Assembly: GCA_900320095.1 (NCBI GenBank)
Contig: ONQZ01000031.1
Location: 1-64,000 of the forward strand
From: an uncultured Lentisphaerota bacterium
GTDB lineage: Bacteria > Verrucomicrobiota > Lentisphaeria > Victivallales > UBA1829
Length of the DNA stretch: 64,000 nt
Direction of reading: 5' to 3'
Positions 62,650 through 64,000 of the stretch are shown in pieces. Numbering within the stretch: the stretch's first letter is position 1; every line of letters starts with the position of its first letter. Under the pieces are notes generated by a model. The model searched no databases, was not told the DNA's origin, and saw only the letters and a list, made by a program, of their open reading frames with translations. The position numbers and the translations under genes are program-made.

Positions 62650-63366
62650 ATGAAACTGCCTCTGAAACGTATCGTTGCGGTCGCTCTGACCGTGTGCCTG
62701 CTCGGCGTCGCGGCGGGAACCGTCCATGCCCGCGGGGGACGTCCCCCGGCGCCGCAGCCTCAGCCGCAACCTCAACCCCAGCCTCAGCCCAAACCTCAGC
62801 CCCAGCCGAAACCGGCCCAGCAGAAGACGTCATCACCCGTCATCGGCTCGCTGAGTTCGGGCAGCACGATTGGTTCATTGAGCAATGGCAGCACGATCGG
62901 TTCATTGAGCAATGGCAGCACGATCGGTTCATTGAGCAATGGCAGCACGATCGGTTCCCTGATTCCGACCAATTCGCAGCCGCAATCCAAGCCCAAACCC
63001 AAACTGAAAGCCCCGGAACCCGAACGGGGTGGTGGTCGTCGTCCGCAGAACAATCCGCCGTCCGCGGATGTGCGTCCGCAGGATAATCCGCAGCCCGCAG
63101 AGGCGCGTCCGCAGAACAATCCGCCGCCGCAGAGCCGTCCGGCGGAACAGCCGAAACCCGCCGAGCCGGGTCCGCAGGTCGTTCAGGAAGCTCCTCAGAA
63201 ACAGGCGCCGGAACAGCCGAAGCAGGCGCAGGCACAGGCCCCGATCATCATCACGCCGCGTTCCGTGCGCGCCGGCAACGCCTCGGACGGCGGAAGAAAC
63301 ACCTTCCATGATACGCCCGGCTATTCCGGCGGCGACGGCACCGGCCCGCTGATCTACAATCCGTAA
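62650..63366 (+). CDS. Secreted low-complexity Pro/Gln-rich protein
   Basis: A 238-residue protein I cannot assign to a family. A signal peptide (about residues 1-28, ending TVHARG) precedes a strict PQ/PK dipeptide run, then five copies of a nonapeptide built on SNGSTIGSL, then a Pro/Gln/Asn/Arg-rich region with repeats of RPQNNPP, and a short conserved-looking end (RNTFHDTPGYSGGDGTGPLIYNP). Such composition suits a flexible periplasmic or surface protein, perhaps bridging the cell wall as TonB does, but no TonB domain is visible. The ATG at 62,650 has an ideal AAGGAGG site. Confidence 0.75.
   Translation: MKLPLKRIVAVALTVCLLGVAAGTVHARGGRPPAPQPQPQPQPQPQPKPQPQPKPAQQKTSSPVIGSLSSGSTIGSLSNGSTIGSLSNGSTIGSLSNGSTIGSLIPTNSQPQSKPKPKLKAPEPERGGGRRPQNNPPSADVRPQDNPQPAEARPQNNPPPQSRPAEQPKPAEPGPQVVQEAPQKQAPEQPKQAQAQAPIIITPRSVRAGNASDGGRNTFHDTPGYSGGDGTGPLIYNP
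62861..62941 (+). repeat. Three 27-bp tandem repeats within the Pro/Gln-rich gene
   Basis: Units at 62,861-62,887, 62,888-62,914 and 62,915-62,941 differ at only one base; degenerate units flank them on both sides. Each unit encodes nine residues, so copy-number change keeps the frame. Confidence 0.9.
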
Positions 63367-63414
63367 ATCCGGTTCAAAAAGAAATTGATCGCCAATTCCG
63401 GCGGCGGACGCTCC

Positions 63415-63909
63415 TCAATCCCGAGCTTCGCCGCCGTTTTTCTGTTTCGCCTCGGACCAGGCGCGCCAGAGTTGCGGATATTTCCGCATGGCGCGTTCGA
63501 GCTGCGACACGCTCACGCCGCAGAGCGCGGCGGCCTGCGCGAGGTCGAATCCCGACGCCGCCAGACGGTCGAACAGCGCGGCGGTCCACAGGATGAGGCG
63601 GGCGTGGTTCGCGGGCGAGGGGGACGGGAGCAAAGTAAAACCGTCCGCGCCGGACGGGTCGGCATGCACGCGCAGGGCGATCTCGTACCGGAGCTTCCGC
63701 AGGGCGATGTGACGGTTTTTCGCTTGGCTGCGCTCCTCGTTTGCGGAGACGGCGATCCCGGTCGGACGGTGCCGCAGGCGCACGGCGAAGGATGTCTTGT
63801 TGATCTTCTGGCCGCCGTTTCCGGTGCCTTTCTGCATGATGAACTCGCAGTCGCGCAGGAGGACGTCGTCCTCCGCGGTGAGCATGGCGTTGCGTTCGGA
63901 GGCGGTCAT
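63415..63909 (-). CDS. GGQ-containing release-factor-like protein
   Basis: A 164-residue protein with the class I release-factor catalytic domain: QKGTGNGGQKINKTSFAVRLRHRPTGIAVSANEERSQAKNR. The GGQ motif that triggers peptide release is intact. It lacks the stop-codon-reading domains of RF1/RF2, so a rescue role such as ArfB's is plausible. The C-terminal half (about 85-164) is not the basic ArfB tail; it has SGFDLAQAAALCGVSVSQLERAMRKYPQLW, which looks like a small helix-turn-helix. The last residues are polar and charged. No good ribosome site precedes the ATG. Confidence 0.83.
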   Translation of the reverse strand: MTASERNAMLTAEDDVLLRDCEFIMQKGTGNGGQKINKTSFAVRLRHRPTGIAVSANEERSQAKNRHIALRKLRYEIALRVHADPSGADGFTLLPSPSPANHARLILWTAALFDRLAASGFDLAQAAALCGVSVSQLERAMRKYPQLWRAWSEAKQKNGGEARD

Positions 63910-63948
63910 AGAGCGGATAAAAGTGTGCCGGATCGAGGCGGAAACGCC

Positions 63949-64000
63949 TCACTGGCGGCGTTTCTTCGAGATATGGATGACCGGATCGCCGTTCAGTTCC
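63949..64000 (-). CDS. C-terminal end of an unidentified gene (partial)
   Basis: On the minus strand a frame enters from the window edge and ends at a TGA (63,949-63,951), giving ELNGDPVIHISKKRRQ. The basic ending is too short to identify. A 6-bp hairpin with a GAAA loop (63,935-63,950) overlaps the stop. The gene would lie 39 bp upstream of the release-factor-like gene on the same strand. Confidence 0.4.
   Translation of the reverse strand, partial: ELNGDPVIHISKKRRQ

Noticed and set aside
62861-62941. CRISPR-like array
   Set aside because: The 27-bp units have no spacers between them and encode protein repeats.

Overview
The window is GC-rich bacterial chromosome. It looks like a strictly anaerobic, fibre-degrading, Gram-negative bacterium of the Lentisphaeria (Victivallis-like) type. 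The grounds are an N-terminally cleaved prepilin-like protein with a DGH-type C-terminus, a very long AIDA/FG-GAP repeat protein, exported GH2 and GH115 enzymes, an [FeFe]-hydrogenase maturase (HydF), the GGGtGRT/NifU-like pair, and an outer-membrane TolC-type protein. The taxonomic placement is inference from gene content and style. No rRNA, tRNA, CRISPR array, transposase or integrase was seen.

Layout. 0-10 kb, leftward: the end of an FG-GAP protein at the edge; GH2-hydF-MFS transporter; then gltX-def-membrane protein-CDC123-like ATP-grasp. 10-18 kb: a TolC-like lipoprotein (leftward), then rightward a fused acyltransferase/acyl-ACP synthetase, cdaA-cdaR (c-di-AMP synthesis), a hemolysin-III-type membrane protein and a RelB/PIN toxin-antitoxin pair. 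18-25 kb, leftward: a GTPase plus membrane-protein pair bracketed by two copies of the 3' end of mazG, then the operon argG-ppk1-mazG. 25-33 kb, leftward: a putative type I secretion locus (AIDA-like cargo, HlyD adaptor, ABC exporter) in which both cargo and exporter carry deletion/frameshift lesions. 33-39 kb, leftward: PrsW-like and two YbjQ-family genes (one frameshifted), then a sugar ABC transporter with a double substrate-binding protein. 39-45 kb, rightward: MATE pump; S41 protease-lipoprotein-proC-NfeD. 45-49 kb: DUF4160/DUF2442 pair, GH115, prepilin-like protein. 49-53 kb, leftward: der, GGGtGRT protein, NifU-like protein. 53-60 kb, rightward: GT39-like transferase, then etfB-etfA-acyl-CoA dehydrogenase-rpoZ-purE. 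60-64 kb: GH3, a Pro/Gln-rich secreted protein, a GGQ release-factor-like protein and the end of another gene.

How it fits together. The GH115, GH2 and GH3 enzymes together with the sugar ABC importer suggest use of plant hemicellulose. EtfAB with acyl-CoA dehydrogenase and HydF fit an anaerobic redox metabolism. HlyD, the ABC exporter and the unlinked TolC-like protein would make a type I secretion path for the signal-less AIDA-like protein.

A strikingly uniform promoter form (TTGAAA-like, 16-17 bp, TATATT-like) sits before most transcription units and was used to choose several start codons. The points most worth following are the mazG-tail duplication around the GTPase pair with its long structured leader, the paired lesions in the secretion locus, the 11-bp periodic leader repeats, the tandem binding protein, and an orphan promoter at 34.6 kb.
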